In this document: piece after piece, positions 7,191 to 19,770 of the stretch | Numbering within the stretch: position 1 is the stretch's first letter | How the letters are laid out: each line of letters starts with the position of its first letter | Source of the DNA: Whalleya microplaca | Taxonomy: Eukaryota > Ascomycota > Sordariomycetes > Xylariales > Xylariaceae | Assembly (NCBI GenBank): GCA_022497155.1 | Contig: MU385812.1 | Location: 1 to 29,460 of the forward strand | Length of the DNA stretch: 29,460 nt | Reading direction: 5' to 3' | The notes under the pieces: model-generated | Databases searched by the model: none | The model's input: the letters and a program-made list of their open reading frames with translations, nothing else | What the model was told of the DNA's origin: nothing | Position numbers and translations under genes: made by a program

Positions 7191-9420
7191 GCGCCTTTTC
7201 TTTTTTACTGCTATTTTTGCTTATTTTCGCTTTCGCTGCTGCCGCTATATTTTTGTCTCGCTTTCTTTCCGGCTTTATTGCCTTTAATAAGCTGTCCGTT
7301 CGCGCTACTTTAGCGGCTCTTTTTTTTTTACGCGTTATATCCTTTACTACCTTTACGTTAGCTATATAACTAAAAACCTTTCTGCCTTTTATTCCGACTA
7401 AATTTATAAAAAAAAATTTTCCTTTTTTTAATACTAAAATATTTTAAATATAGTATTAATTATATTTAGCTATTTATAATATATAATATATAAAATATAT
7501 TAAAAATTATATTTATTTTATTATAAATTACGTTTTATTTTTTCCGTTTAAATATTACTTTTTAATCCCGTTTTATAATTATTTATAAATACCGAGATTT
7601 GCTTTTTCGCTACTGCTTTAATAAAAACTTATCGAATTTATAATAGCTTAAATTTTAATAAATTATCCCTTTTTGTTTTTTTATAATATTTTTATTATTT
7701 ATTTCTTTTATTTAATTTTTATTGCCGCTTAAAAATTAGCTAAAACGCAGGCGTAATATATTATTAATACCGTTATATATTTCGAGCGTAATAAAATAAA
7801 CGCTATAGTTTTAAGCCGGGCTAAAATTTAATAATAATAAAAATAATATATAAGTTTTTATTTTTTTTTATTTTTTTTAATTTATACGCTATATAAAAAT
7901 AACTTAAAATTACGTTTAAAAAAGTTGCTTGCCCGTTCGAGCGTATTATTAATAATATTAGCGATATTATAGCTATTATATGTTTTATAATAAGTAACGT
8001 TATATTTGCGGCTTATACGCGTGCTTCCGCTTCCGGTTTTTTTTTCGGCTTGTCCCGCCTGCCTTTATTATTATTATAAACTTTTTATTCGGGTATAACT
8101 TACGTAATTTTTACCCGTATATTTCCTTTATTTCCGTTAATATTTTTTGCTATAACTTTAGCCGCTTTTTTAAATTTTCTCCCATAAAAGTAAAAAAAAA
8201 GCGATAAATATAAATAAAAAAATAATAAAAAAACGAGTTAAATTATTAGTTTTTAGCTAATATAAATACGCCGTTCGGTTAAGTTTACTATATTTTTCGG
8301 TCGGTTTTATAATAATTTTAATTATCGGTTTATTAAAAAAATTACGTAAATAAAAGAAATTATTTATTACTTATTTAAAAATAACGTTTATATTATTTAT
8401 AATAATAAAAAATTTATAATTTCTTATAATATTTTTATATTTTATTTATATCTTTTTATTTTTATATTTTATTAGTATTTTATTAGTTTTATAATTATTA
8501 CATAAACATAACTTTTGCTTTTTTATATTAATTTTTTTAAACCTATTATTTATTTTTATATTGTTATAATTTTCTTTAAAACAATTTATTATTTCGGTAT
8601 TTTTTAAATTTTAAGCGGTTTTTATATTAAAATTATATAATTTATTTATTTTATTAATATTTATTTAATTCTTTTGCCTTTTTTATTTAATAATTACTTA
8701 AATAATTTCTTTTATTTGTTATTTTATTTCTTCCTTTCTTTTTTTATTAACTATAATAGGAAGTAATATATTTTCGTTTTTTTAAAAAAGCAGGAAATTA
8801 TTTTTTACGTAATAAATAAACTCGATATAAAATTAATTATATATTTCTTTTAGTATATTTAATTTTATAATTTAAGAGCTAATAACGCGCGTTATTTTAT
8901 TTTTAATATATAATTATATTAGCTTTTATAAAGGTTAAGGTATAAAAATATTTTTAAACGTTAACTATATTTTATTTCTTATTCGGAATTACTTTATAAA
9001 AAATTACTGTTTATTAGCTATATTTTCTTATTATTGTTACGTAATTATTATTACGGCTTATATAAATTTTATTATTTTTTTAGGCGTTAAATAAAAACTT
9101 CTATTTGTACGCGCGGTTCGGAAATAAGTTCCGGGATATATTTTATTATTAAAATAAGTTTTATATAATATTTATAAAATATAAAAAAAATTTTAACTTT
9201 ATTATTATGATATTTTAGTTATTAATAATAAATATTACTCCGGGTAATAATAAGTTTTATTTAAATTAAATATATAATATAAACGCTTAAAAATATACTA
9301 ATATTTTTTAATTTATTTATTTAATAACTTTATCGGTTTCCGGGTAAAACGTAATTAATAAACGCTATTTTATTTTTATTAATAAATAAAACCGTTTTTA
9401 AAATTACTTTATTTAATTAA
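7191..9420 (-). other. E3 region downstream of the integrase core, basic tail
   Basis: On the minus strand this follows the integrase core, so it should hold the integrase C-terminus, any chromodomain and the 3' end. No chromodomain could be read. Near 7191-7350 the sequence is clearly less AT-rich and reads as a Lys/Ala/Arg/Ser-rich stretch (for example KKEKAR and AAAAKAK). Around 8500-8640 another basic stretch reads AKVMFM and KKYRN with many stops. These fit a degraded basic tail, but the assignment is only by position. Confidence 0.45.
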
Positions 9421-9610
9421 ATCTTTTATTATTAATTATAATATAAAAAATTATAATATTTTAATAATAATTTATAAATTATTTAATATATATTTTTGCT
9501 TTTATTAAAATTATAGCTTTTAATATAACTTATTTTTTTAATTTATTAAAAATTACTATTATAAAAATAAAGTCTTATTTAAAAACAGCTAATAAGTCGG
9601 TTATAAAGTT
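9421..9610 (-). pseudogene. pol: E3 integrase catalytic core remnant
   Basis: On the minus strand the frame reads NFITDLLAVFK at the high-coordinate end, then FIFIIVIFNKLKK, and ends near IINNKR where Ty3/gypsy integrases have the second catalytic Asp in a SDRG-type motif. The first Asp of the DDE triad appears kept in the ITD stretch or shortly after. Spacing from the RT motif at 11011 (about 1.5 kb) fits the RT, RNase H, integrase order. Stops throughout make it inactive. Confidence 0.75.
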
Positions 9611-10980
9611 AATAAATAGTTTATTATAAAATCGATCCGAAATAAATAATAGTTTTAGAAACTTTTTTTTAATTACGTTATACCGTTTTTTTATAAATAT
9701 TATAATTTTTATAAAAGCGTTTTATAAACGCCGATATTTTAAGCTAATAAAACGTTCTCGAAAATATTATTAATATATTTTTTTCCGGGTATTTTATTAA
9801 ATATAAATCGTAAATATTTTATACTAGTATAATACGGAGCGGCTTTTAATTAAAAATCTAAAAACGTTTATAGAAATATAATCGACTTTTATTATCGATA
9901 TTATATTTTAATAAAAATATTTTTACGTTTAAGTTTTTAAGGAATATTCGGTTTTTTTAAGCTACCGCTTTTATTACTCGCGCGTAATTTATATTTTTTA
10001 CTATTTTTATATTTTATAGCGATAATAAATTTTTATATTCGAAAATTTCTTTAGTTTCCGGGATATTTTATTTATATAACTAAATATATTATATTTTAAT
10101 AATACCCGCTTATTTATATTTTTTAAGCTATATATAAAGTAATTTTTTCTTTTATAATAATTAAAATTCCCGTCTTTTATATTTTTTATTTTATATTTCT
10201 TATAATAGATTTTATTTATACCGTAAAAAAATGTCGGGTTAAATATTTAAACGTTTAATATAAAATTCTAATCGGAAATTAAAGTATATTAATTTCTTTA
10301 ATTAATGTATTTATTACTCGGAAAGTCTTTTAAAAATTATAAAATATTTTAAATTTTTATAGTTAAATAAAATTATAAATTTTAAAACTATATTTTATAA
10401 TTCCGCGTTCTATATTTGTAAATAATTTATAATTACTAATAATTTTATATTATAAATTTTATAATTAATTTTTACCGGAATTAAACGCCTAAAATAATAA
10501 ATTATAAATAATAAAATCTCTCGATTATTATATTATAATAAGTACCTTTTATAAGCCTATTTTAAATAGTTTATTTTAACTATTATTTCCCGTTCGGGGT
10601 TTTATTATATTAAAGTCGGTTTTTTTAAAAATGTTTATTTAAAATTTTCGAACGCTAGATTTTCCGAAAGCCTTTATTAAAATAGTACCCCTTTTTTTAT
10701 AAATATTAATAAAAAAGTAATAAAATTTATATAGTTTTTAATAAAATCCCGGTAAAAATTTATAAATCTTAAAAAATTATAAACTTTTTTAAGCGTTTTA
10801 AAAACTTTTTATTTTTTAATTACTTATATTTTAGCTAAATTTATATAAACCTTTTTTTTATTTTAATAATAAATTTTAAATATTTTATAATAGTTATTAT
10901 AAATTTATATTTATTTATATTTAAATTTAGGCCCGCTACTTTTAAATATTTTAATACTTTTTTTATTTTATTAATATAAT

Positions 10981-11025
10981 TTTTTTTATTCCGGAAAAAT
11001 AAATTAATATATCGTTTATATATAT
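10981..11025 (-). pseudogene. pol: E3 reverse transcriptase active-site remnant
   Basis: The minus strand reads IYINDILIYFSGIKK. This is the YxDD box of Ty3/gypsy reverse transcriptase, with the first catalytic Asp (GAC) read as Asn (AAC), a G-to-A change of the RIP type. It fixes the coding strand and class of E3. The rest of the RT lies at higher coordinates and is too degraded to mark out. Confidence 0.85.
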
Positions 11026-13596
11026 TAAATAAAAAATATTTAAATATTTTTTTAATATACCGTTTATATAATATTAAAACGTTATAAAAATACCTGTTAA
11101 GCCGAACGGAATTATAAGTTACTCGAATAATTTAAAATAAATATAAAAAGCTGTTTTTTATTTATTTTTCCCCTAATTTTTATTTTATAAAAAGCTAATT
11201 TAATATTTATTTTTAAAAATTATTTCGTTTCTAAAAAAGTTTTAAACGTTTTTTATATAAGCGGAAATAAGTACCGATTTCGCTAAATAATATTATTTAA
11301 TATTTTATAATTATAATAAAATCGGAGTTTATTATTCGGTTTCCGGATAAAAAGTATAGGGGCTTTTATAAGCGAGCTATTTATATAAATATACCTTTAA
11401 TTTAATAATTTAATTAGTATTTTTTAGAACGCTAATAATTTCTCCCGGAATATATTATATAATAGCCTTTAAAAAATAGGTAACTTTTTATCTGCTTTAT
11501 TACAGTTTAAGTTAATTTTATAATCGGCTTTTAAATAGTTTAGTAAAATTTTTTTTTTTTAATAACTACTTTTAGCTCTTTAATTACGGAAAGAAATTCT
11601 CTCGAACGTTTATTTTTTTTAAACGTTAAAGTTTTACTAATATCTGTTAATATAATAGCGAATATAGCTATTTGTTAAGTTATTACTTATTTTCCCAGCT
11701 TTTTTTATTTCTTTTATAAAATATATTATACTAATATAAAGCGCCTCCCGAGTTTCGCAGACTTTTATAGTTTTTAAAAAATGTCCTTTTTTTATATTCT
11801 TAAATTTCCGGTAATTTTTATATATAATATATATTTATATATTATATATATTACCCGATTATATTTCATTTAAAACTTTTCTAATATTATAAAATAATTT
11901 AGCCCTAATATAATATACGTAAATATTTTTAATTTATATCTATTAAAGTTAGCCTTTATATAAGTTATCTTATAAATTATACCCGAAATATTTAATCTTT
12001 TTTTATAAATAGCTTTTTTATTATTTTTTCCGGATAAATATATATAATAATTTTAGGCGTTTTATTATAGCTTTATTAATAATAACATAACATTTATATT
12101 TTAAATTTACAAAAGGTTTTATATATAATTATTAATTTAAATATATATTAATTATAAAAAATTCCTTATTTATAAATTACTCGGCTATATTAATTTTTTT
12201 TACTATTATATTAAACTTTTAAACACGAGTTTATTTAAAAGCTACTCGTTTTTTTATTTCTTTAATATTTTTTCGGCTTTATTTTTTTAAAATTTATAAC
12301 TTATTATTATATTAACTTTAATATAAATAAGTAATTTTATAAAATAATAAATATATTTTTTTAAATAAATAGCCTTTTTTTTATATCGTAAATCTTTTCT
12401 ATATTTTATTCGAGCGTTTCGTTTTTTGTTTATTACTTATTTAGCTCGCTAACTTTTTACTAATGTAATTATGCCGGTTATTAATATATCGTTTTTATAA
12501 TTAGTCTTAAAGTAATTAAAAACAAAAAAGTAATAAACCCGGAAGGAATAATTTATCCGGCGCAATTTTATCTCCTAAACTATTCCTGCTATAATAAAAT
12601 AGCGATTTTTTAAATCGGGCTATAACATTTATTATTTAATAAACTTAATTTTAAGAAATATTTAATAGCATTACTAAAATTAATACGTTTTTAAATTTAT
12701 TGTTAATTATTTTTTTTAATAAATACGAGTTTCGCTTTATTATTTTATATATTACTTTTTATTTTTATTAATAGTCGCTCGAAATTGGTATAAAAAAATA
12801 TAAAAATCTAATTAGCGGACTAGTGGCATTTATATAATTTACCTCCCACTTTAATAACTTTATTACAGTTTTTATAAACGTTCGATAAATATTTTTAAAA
12901 AATATTAGATTATATATTTTATTAAATTTTTTTATAATATAATATAACTTTATTACGCGTTATATATTATTTTCGAGCCGCTTATAAATATTATATTATT
13001 TGTTTTAGTTTTTTTATAAACTTTATATTTTTTAAAGCTTATATTTTATTAATATTTTTTATACGGAATAGCGGCTATACTCGTTCCCGAATTTCTCGGG
13101 TTATAGTAATAGCTTACGCTTAAGTACCGGAACTATAATAATTACTAAAGCGGGTGCTAAAAATATTTAAAAGTTTCTTAATTAAAGGTTTATACCTATT
13201 TAAGCTGGTTATTTTTAAAGTCCTTAAAAATCCCGAAAGTTTTATATAAAAGTACTTTTTATTATATTCGGGTCTTATATAATTAATAAATCGAGGTTTT
13301 TTTGTAGCCGTATTTTTAGAACCGCTTAATGTTATAATAATTCGTCTTATTATTTTTTTAGTCTTTATTTATAAGCCGCTTATTTTAGTCGTTATTTCTC
13401 CGAATTATTTTTTAATACCGTTTTTAATATTACGTATATTTTCTCGAAACGGGTATAAATTTAGCGGACCTAAATATTTAATATTTCCGTATATCTCGCT
13501 AACGGTATTTCCGGATTATTAAAGGGCTATTTTAAAACTTCTTTTAACATTTTAATTTGTTTTAACATAACTCGGGAATTAATAAATTAAAAAATA
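11026..13596 (-). other. E3 5' part: leader, gag and protease region, unreadable
   Basis: By position this holds the E3 leader, gag, protease and N-terminal RT on the minus strand. No motif could be read with confidence and no frame is open. A GC-richer island around 13070-13160 and 13440-13520 may be leader or early gag. No primer-binding site next to 13597 could be matched to a tRNA. Confidence 0.5.
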
Positions 13597-13784
13597 TATA
13601 AAAGGCTATTATACTAAAATGTAATTTTATAATACTAAATAAATATTTATTTTTTAACTAAAAAAAAGAAAATCAAAAAGGTATATCGGCATAACTCGAA
13701 AGTATTTATATTAGCTCTCGAAAGTTATGCTATTATATCGGCTTATAATCGCCGATATTCCCTACTACAGCATAGCCCATTACA
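13597..13784 (-). repeat. E3 right (5') LTR
   Basis: This 188-bp LTR starts TATAAAAGGCTATTATAC and ends GCCCATTACA. It aligns with 4142-4326 and is less mutated near its end (TACAGCATAGCCCATTACA). It joins directly to the last part of the E2 LTR at 13785. Confidence 0.88.
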
Positions 13785-13858
13785 TTATATTTTATTACTA
13801 AATTACCTTAAGCTAAAATTAAGCTAATTAAGTTATAGGATTAAATAGATTTATAACA

Positions 13859-13881
13859 TTATTTCCCCTTATAAATAAAGG
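13859..13881 (-). other. E2 polypurine tract
   Basis: Just after the left LTR the plus strand reads TTATTTCCCCTTATAAATAA; on the coding strand this is a G4 and A-rich tract ending in AAATAA before the 3' LTR. Its place and composition mark the E2 polypurine tract. Confidence 0.7.
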
Positions 13882-14980
13882 CTTACCCCGAGACTTAAAT
13901 AAAATTAAAAAAACCGGCGCTTATTTAAAGCCTCGAACCTAGGTATACTTACTATTTTAAATAAAGCTGTAAATTTAAATAATTTAAAATAGATATTTTT
14001 TAAGTAATGAAAAATACTTTCGGCTTAACTAATTACGTTAATAAGCCCTTAAATTAAAAGCGTAACTAAATTATATAATTCGTTATTATTAATTTATTTA
14101 TATAATTTATATAAACGTTCGTTATTATTAATTTCTTTTTTATTTTATTTATTACCGATTAATCATATTTATTATAACAAAGGTATTATTATCCTAATAA
14201 TTTTTTTTAAATTTATTTTTTCCCGCTACTTTAAATTATTGTTATAAACGTTTCGGAAACTTTATATAATTTAAATAAGTCTCGTAATAATTTTTTAATT
14301 TAATAACAGCGTTTTTAAAATCCGATATATTATATTATTTAAGGTTTAATTTTTATTTTTTTATTATATTTAATATTATAATTTCCGATAATATAGTCGG
14401 GAAATTAAAATCCGGTTCATTTTAAATTTTTCCATTTTTAATTTATCGGGGTTTATTATATTTCCCGTAAGTCGGGGTAAATTTTAACCGGGTAATAAAT
14501 TATTTATATATTTCCGAAAGCGATTGGCATAAAATATTTTAGTGCTTTTTTACGAGAGAAAAATAATTTTTAATTAATATAAATAACTTTTTATTTTTTT
14601 ATTTTATAATATTACCGAATTATTAGGTAATTTAGCTTATCGGCCGGTCGGTTTATAGATTATATTTTTTAACGATATATATCTTGTTTTTTATACCAAA
14701 ATTAAGTTTACGACACTTACGGTTAGTTTAATCCGCTATTTATACCTAGGCTTTTTTTATTTAACGCCGTATTTATTAAATATACGCTTAAATATATTTA
14801 ATAATTTTTTTTTTTGCGATTTAATTACTTTTTTATTAGTTTTAAAAAATAGTTTTTTATGCGTTTTTTAATTAAACGGTATATTTATAATATAACTATA
14901 AGTTATTTTTAATAACATTAGTTTTTTTAATAACTTATAAAGTAATATAACTTATATAATATTTATAGCAGGGATAATTT
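13882..14980 (-). other. E2 3' region, integrase C-terminus expected
   Basis: This lies between the E2 polypurine tract and the integrase core. By order it should hold the integrase C-terminal domain and a possible chromodomain. I could not read either with confidence. All frames have many stops. Confidence 0.5.
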
Positions 14981-15210
14981 CCGATTAATTATTTTAAAAG
15001 TAATTTATAAAAGGGCGGAAACGCTAGTTAAGATATTTATTTATAATTTTAGCTTAGCCGGCAATTTATAAATATTTTAAAAATAATATTTTTTATTTAA
15101 TTTTAAATTTTTTAAATTTTTTTTTTATAAAATTAGAAATAAATTAAAAGCTTTTATCCGAAATAATAAATAAAGGAATTTTATAAACGCAAAAAAGCTT
15201 TTATAATATA
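14981..15210 (-). pseudogene. pol: E2 integrase core remnant
   Basis: The minus strand reads FIISDKSF at about 15150-15175, the second-Asp region of a Ty3/gypsy integrase (SDRx in the family). Further on it reads INKYLN*RFRPFINYF near 14990-15040, matching the region after the catalytic Glu that many fungal gypsy integrases share. Spacing from the RT motif at 16720 is about 1.5 kb, as in E3. It is interrupted by stops that fit C-to-T change. Confidence 0.8.
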
Positions 15211-15786
15211 TATACGTAATATTTTTAACAGTAGCGGTTTTTTTATATAAAATAATTTATAGTTTTTTTCCAAACAATTTATAATAATTAATATATTATC
15301 ATATTTTTATTTATTTTCGAATATAAATTTAAAATTTATAACAATATAGTTTTATATTTAATTAAATACTAGCAAAAAATATAGTAATCCTAGCGTTTTA
15401 TTTTTAAATAACTTAAATAAAAAATAAAGGCAATTAGTTATATATATATTTATATTTTTATTTAAATCTAATTATTAAGATTATATTTTAATTATTAAAT
15501 TTATTTTATAACGTCCGGAATATATTATTAAAATCCGGGTATATATTTCGGTTAAAAACTTAGTTTGAAAATTATTTCTAGCGCTAATAATTAGTTAATT
15601 TTAATATAGTATTAATTCTTAAGTTATTTACTAATTAAAGTTATATTTAATTTCCCGACCTTTTTTATAATATATTTTTAGGTTTAAATTCTTTTTATTA
15701 GCTTTTAAAATTTTATTAGTAAATATTATACTTAATAGTTTAAATATATTTATTTTAATAAGGTTTATAATATAAATATACGGTAT

Positions 15787-15883
15787 TTTATTTCATTTAT
15801 TTCATTTATTTCATTTATTTCATTTATTTCATTTATTTCATTTATTTCATTTATTTCATTTATTTCATTTATTTCATTTATTT
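15787..15883. repeat. Perfect 9-bp tandem repeat, about 10.8 units
   Basis: Ten exact copies of TTTATTTCA run from 15787 to 15876, followed by a seven-base partial unit. It lies in E2 between the integrase core and the RT box. The copies are identical although neighbouring sequence is heavily mutated, so the array probably expanded after the mutations. A 9-bp unit would keep reading frame, so growth within the old coding region is possible. Confidence 0.95.
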
Positions 15884-16691
15884 ATGGCTAATATATATTC
15901 GGTCGTAATTTCCGAATCGGGTATTTTTTTAAAAATAATTATTATGCGGTATTTTTTTTTCTTTTATTTTTAAATACGTTTTATATCTTTAAAACAAGAA
16001 AGGATATTTATTAGCCCGTTTTCCGACTTTAATTAATACGTAATAATAAAATAATATTTTATAAGCAGCTTAATTTAGTTAGCTTATCGGACATTAAGTA
16101 TATATTTAATACTGAAATATTTTAATATTTTATAATCTATAATAATATAAAATAGTTTCTCGCGTTATAAGCTTATTAGTTCCGCTCGCTAATATTATAA
16201 AGCTTTAATTATTACTATTAGTTTTTATTATACGTAAAATAATAGTTTTATATTCGGTTTAAAGTTTTAAACTAAAAGGATATAAGGTATTAAATCTAGT
16301 TTTTTTTAAAACTATGATAATATTTTTAAAAGGACGTTTTAAAAGGCGTTTTTTTAGCTTTTAAAATATTATCTTATATTTCGAATTTTAATTAAATAGT
16401 TTACTTTTATAAATAAGGTTATATAATAATTTAATTATAGCGTTATATTATTTAATAAATTTATAATAAAAGTTATAGAATTTTAAAAAAGACTATATTT
16501 TTTATACTATAATAAGCTGCTTTTAGTTATAAATAATTTCTATTTTATTTAAGTTAATAGTAATACTTTCGATTAATATTATAAACTTTAAAAACTTGGT
16601 TTTTTTATATAAAACTCGCATTTTTTAATGTTTCTTTAAAGCTTTATAGTTTGTAGTTTAGCTAATATTTTATTTATATATTACTAATGCT

Positions 16692-16739
16692 TTTTTTCGG
16701 ATCGCGAGAAAATTAAAATATTATTAATATAAACGCTAT
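16692..16739 (-). pseudogene. pol: E2 reverse transcriptase active-site remnant
   Basis: The minus strand reads SVYINNILIFSRSEK, the YxDD box of a Ty3/gypsy RT with both Asp codons read as Asn (G-to-A). The box lies directly beside the E4 insertion. Upstream RT sequence resumes at 23930 and joins in the same frame once E4 and one GCTAT copy are left out, reading NTLINYLNNFYS just before the box. Confidence 0.9.
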
Positions 16740-16986
16740 TATTACGGCCTGAAAGGAATGGAAAAGGCAAGGCTGTTTATTACCTAATTATTTATGAAAA
16801 ATATTAAAGGTGAGGAAAAAAAGGAAGGGATTTTTTTCTATTAGCTGTGGGTAAAAATAACTAGGGTATTTTATTTAAGGTGTACGGGCCTTTCGTCCTT
16901 TATTAATTTAACCTTAATAGTACGTATTACGTATATAAGCTATAATATAAGCCATATAGTTAAGCCACTTTAATTACGCCGTTATA
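16740..16986 (-). repeat. E4 left (3') LTR
   Basis: This 247-bp LTR starts TATTACGGCCTGAAAGG and ends ACGCCGTTATA. Comparison with the solo LTR at 3789-4032 shows that the original ends were TGTCACGGCC and CGCCGTCACA on the plus strand, with RIP-type changes here. Confidence 0.93.
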
Positions 16987-17005
16987 TTATCCTCCTTTTT
17001 AAAAA
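16987..17005 (-). other. E4 polypurine tract
   Basis: TTATCCTCCTTTTTAAAAA follows the left LTR. On the coding strand this is an A/G tract ending GGAGGATAA directly before the 3' LTR, in the position of the polypurine tract. Confidence 0.7.
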
Positions 17006-17319
17006 ATGACTTATCCCGAGTTACGATTAAAATCGAATGTAGGATTTTTATTATATATAAGCGGACCTAGGTAGCGATTATTTTTTAAGTAAAGGAGGGG
17101 TATTTTTAGATTTATTTTAAATAGTTATATTACGGGCTTTTAATTTATATTATAGCTATTATCGTTTTATATAATTACGTTAGCTATTTAATTTTTAATT
17201 GTGGGTTTTATACGCGGCGTTTACGGCTTTTTTTTATAACGGCTTTTTTCGCTACTAGCTTATTGTCGTTTAAATAAAGCGGATTATTTGTTTTATCGGT
17301 GTATGCTTTTTTTAATTCG

Positions 17320-17520
17320 CTAGTTTTATCGGTAGTTTTAATATATCGGGATATAACTTATAAAATTTTTATAACTTATTAGGTAAAATTTTAAACGATT
17401 CCGTATTATATTATATAAGATTTAGATTTTAGTTTTATTACTAAATTTGGTATTACAGTTTGCTATAATATAGCTAAAACGAGAGAATTTTATTTATTAC
17501 CTATTTCTTTTTGTTATTAA
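17320..17520 (-). pseudogene. pol: E4 chromodomain remnant
   Basis: On the minus strand the frame reads NKILSF*LYYSKL*YQI near 17440-17500, then ESFKILPNKL*KFYKLYPD at about 17340-17400. This matches the fungal integrase-linked chromodomain layout of a beta-strand block with LQYxVKW, then an acidic/aromatic turn, then the C-terminal helix ending in a FHxxYP-type motif. Known chromodomains of this group steer integration to heterochromatin. Here several Trp, Gln and Arg codons are stops. Confidence 0.75.
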
Positions 17521-18059
17521 TTAGTTCTTCGGGAGGATTTTCGGCTTTTTAGCCCGGTAAAGGGTTATTTAAGTATTTTTACAAACGGTTTATATAGAAT
17601 ATATTATTTACGCGCTACCTGTCCGGGACTTTTAGCCGATATAAGTAATTAATTTATTAGGTGATTTTGTAATACTAACGGGTTAAGGGAAAATTTAGCT
17701 TATTATTAGGCCTATTAATAAACTAGACTTTTTTAATAATAAATATATAATTGCCGATATTAAAGTTAAGTTTTTATCGATGCCTATTAATTTATTCCGT
17801 TATTTTAGCTTATATTTTATTTATTAAAAATCTCGCGTAATTTATATATTCCCGAATTATTTTTATAGTTTCTAGGCCTTTTTTTAAGATAGTTATTTAC
17901 GGGAAGGTATATTTTTAAATTCGGTAGTCCGGTTTTTTTAATTAAAAGGTATAAGTATTTTAAATTTTATTTTTATTTTATATAATTCGAGACTAATTAA
18001 GTTATAAATAGTATTAGCTTATATTATATTTAAAGTCAGAAACGTTTCGGATTAATTAT

Positions 18060-18300
18060 TTTAAAAATAGTTAATAAATAGCTATAAATATATATTTAAG
18101 ATTTAATATATAATTTTAGTTTATCCCGCTATTTAAAAATAACTTAAAAATAATAAATTTTAATATATATTAAATATACGGGATATTTTATTTATAAAGT
18201 CGGAAATAAATTGCGGTTTGCTATTGCTAATAATATTACGGGATAAGCTAAATACCGTTAAAAGTTTATAATAATATATATATACGGCATTTTTTATAAT
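18060..18300 (-). pseudogene. pol: E4 integrase core remnant
   Basis: The minus strand reads NIISNSKPQFISDF near 18185-18235, the second-Asp region (IISDxxPQF in the family), with Asp read as Asn. It is followed by NIKIYYF and an ILNSGINQN stretch where the family has YHPxxxGQTE before the catalytic Glu helix. It is degraded but collinear with Ty3/gypsy integrase. Confidence 0.8.
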
Positions 18301-19770
18301 TATTTATTATATATAAAAAATCGTTTATATTTATTTGTTTAATTAATAAATTATAGTTAAAACGTTATTATATTTATGTTTATTTTTAAATATATTTTTA
18401 AGATTTATTATAAGGTATTTTTAAATATAATAGGGTACCGGTAATAGCTTTAATAACCCTGGAGTTTTATTACGGGGGTTTTTAAAAAATCGGTAAATTA
18501 AATAATTAGCGATATAGCGGTTAATATTTCTAGCTATCCGGGGCTATTAATAGCGGTTAATAACGATATATTACGTTTTATTCTGCCTTAAATAAGCAGT
18601 AATAATATATATATAAGTTTTTTTAATTATTTTTATATATAAGTTATTTTAGTCGGGCATTATAAGTCGTTTTTTAAACATTAGTAATTTTTTTAATATA
18701 GTTTATTTTTTAGTCAGGTTTATTTAAACCTAAATACGTTATATATTAAAATCGCGGCTAGTCCGGTTAGCTTATAGTAGCTCGTTAATTAAAAGTACGT
18801 TTAATTTTATAAAGGGCTTGATTTTTTTATCGAATATTATTAGGTTTATTACTTTTTTAATTACGCTAATTACCGGTATATTTACGTTATTTAACGGTTT
18901 AAAGATTATTTTATCATATATAGCGGCGGGTTGAAATATTTATATATATCGGTATATTTTTTATTTGGCTTTTTGCGTTTTTAAATTTTTAAATTTACGG
19001 GATAAAGTATTTGCGAGAACGTTTTTTCTTTTTAATTAATATAAGATAATAAAGTTACATTACGAGAGTATTTTAGCTTAGCTGGCTTAACGGAAATTTA
19101 ATAATTTTTTAGTTCCGAAATAAATTAAAACCCAGTAATTGATAATGATTTCGAAAAAATAAAAATATTATAGCTTTACTAATTTAACGCGTTAATAATA
19201 TAGTGTTCGGATTATTATTATCAGTTTTTTATTATATATATTATAATTATATTTAGCGCTATATATAGTTTCGGAATAATAAGCGACCGGATATTAAAGG
19301 GAATATTTATTAGTTTTTTATAATAAGATTTTACTATAAACGTTATTTAACGTATCGGTTTAGAGATAGGTTTTTTTATCGAACAAAAAATGCGCTAAAA
19401 TAAATATTATTAATAATTTTTTTTTTAGTTTAATAAACGCGGCTTTATATTTACTTGTTTATACAAAAGATATATTTTTTATATAAAGTTAATTAAAGGG
19501 TATATAATATATCAATTTTTTTAATAAATTTACAATAAAAATTATAAAATTTTAAAAAGGATTATATATTATATATATTATCCGGTTGTTACTAATTTTA
19601 AATAATAGCTATTTTGTTAAGGTTTATTGTAATGTTTTCAATACTAATAATAAAACTTAAAAATTTAATATTTATAATATAAAACTTATATTTTTTAAGG
19701 TTTATTTAAAAGCCGGTGGCTTTTAGTTTGCGTAATATTTTTATAATATATTTTTAATACTATTTCTCGC

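Larger units (their letters stand above)
4142..13784 (-). mobile_element. E3: Ty3/gypsy LTR retrotransposon, carries E5
   Basis: E3 is inserted in the left LTR of E2. Its LTRs are 185 and 188 bp. The flanks share TTAT (4138-4141 and 13785-13788); if the last base of the element is counted as flank, the TSD is ATTAT. The E2 right LTR shows the empty site near 27800. A polypurine tract beside the left LTR, and RT (near 11011) and integrase (9421-9610) remnants on minus, set the coding strand. Without E5 and one TSD, it is about 7.4 kb. RT precedes integrase, as in Ty3/gypsy. No frame is open. Confidence 0.88.
3731..13858 (-). repeat. E2 left (3') LTR, split by solo LTR and E3
   Basis: The LTR starts TATTACGGGAACTAGC and ends TTTATAACA. 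Its three pieces are 3731-3788, 4033-4141 and 13785-13858, the gaps being the E4-family solo LTR and E3. Once both insertions and one copy of each TSD are removed, 232 bp remain, the same length as the uninterrupted right LTR at 27627-27858. The two copies differ mainly by C/T and G/A changes. The original ends were probably TG and CA, with the G altered to A. Confidence 0.9.

Noticed and set aside
7099..7287. Plus-strand 62-residue open frame
   Set aside because: It starts in the E5 LTR and runs across the element boundary into E3, so it is a chance frame. The same start region in the left LTR gives no matching frame.
15787..15883. CRISPR-like array
   Set aside because: The units are 9 bp and contiguous without spacers, in a eukaryotic transposon. 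It is a simple tandem repeat.
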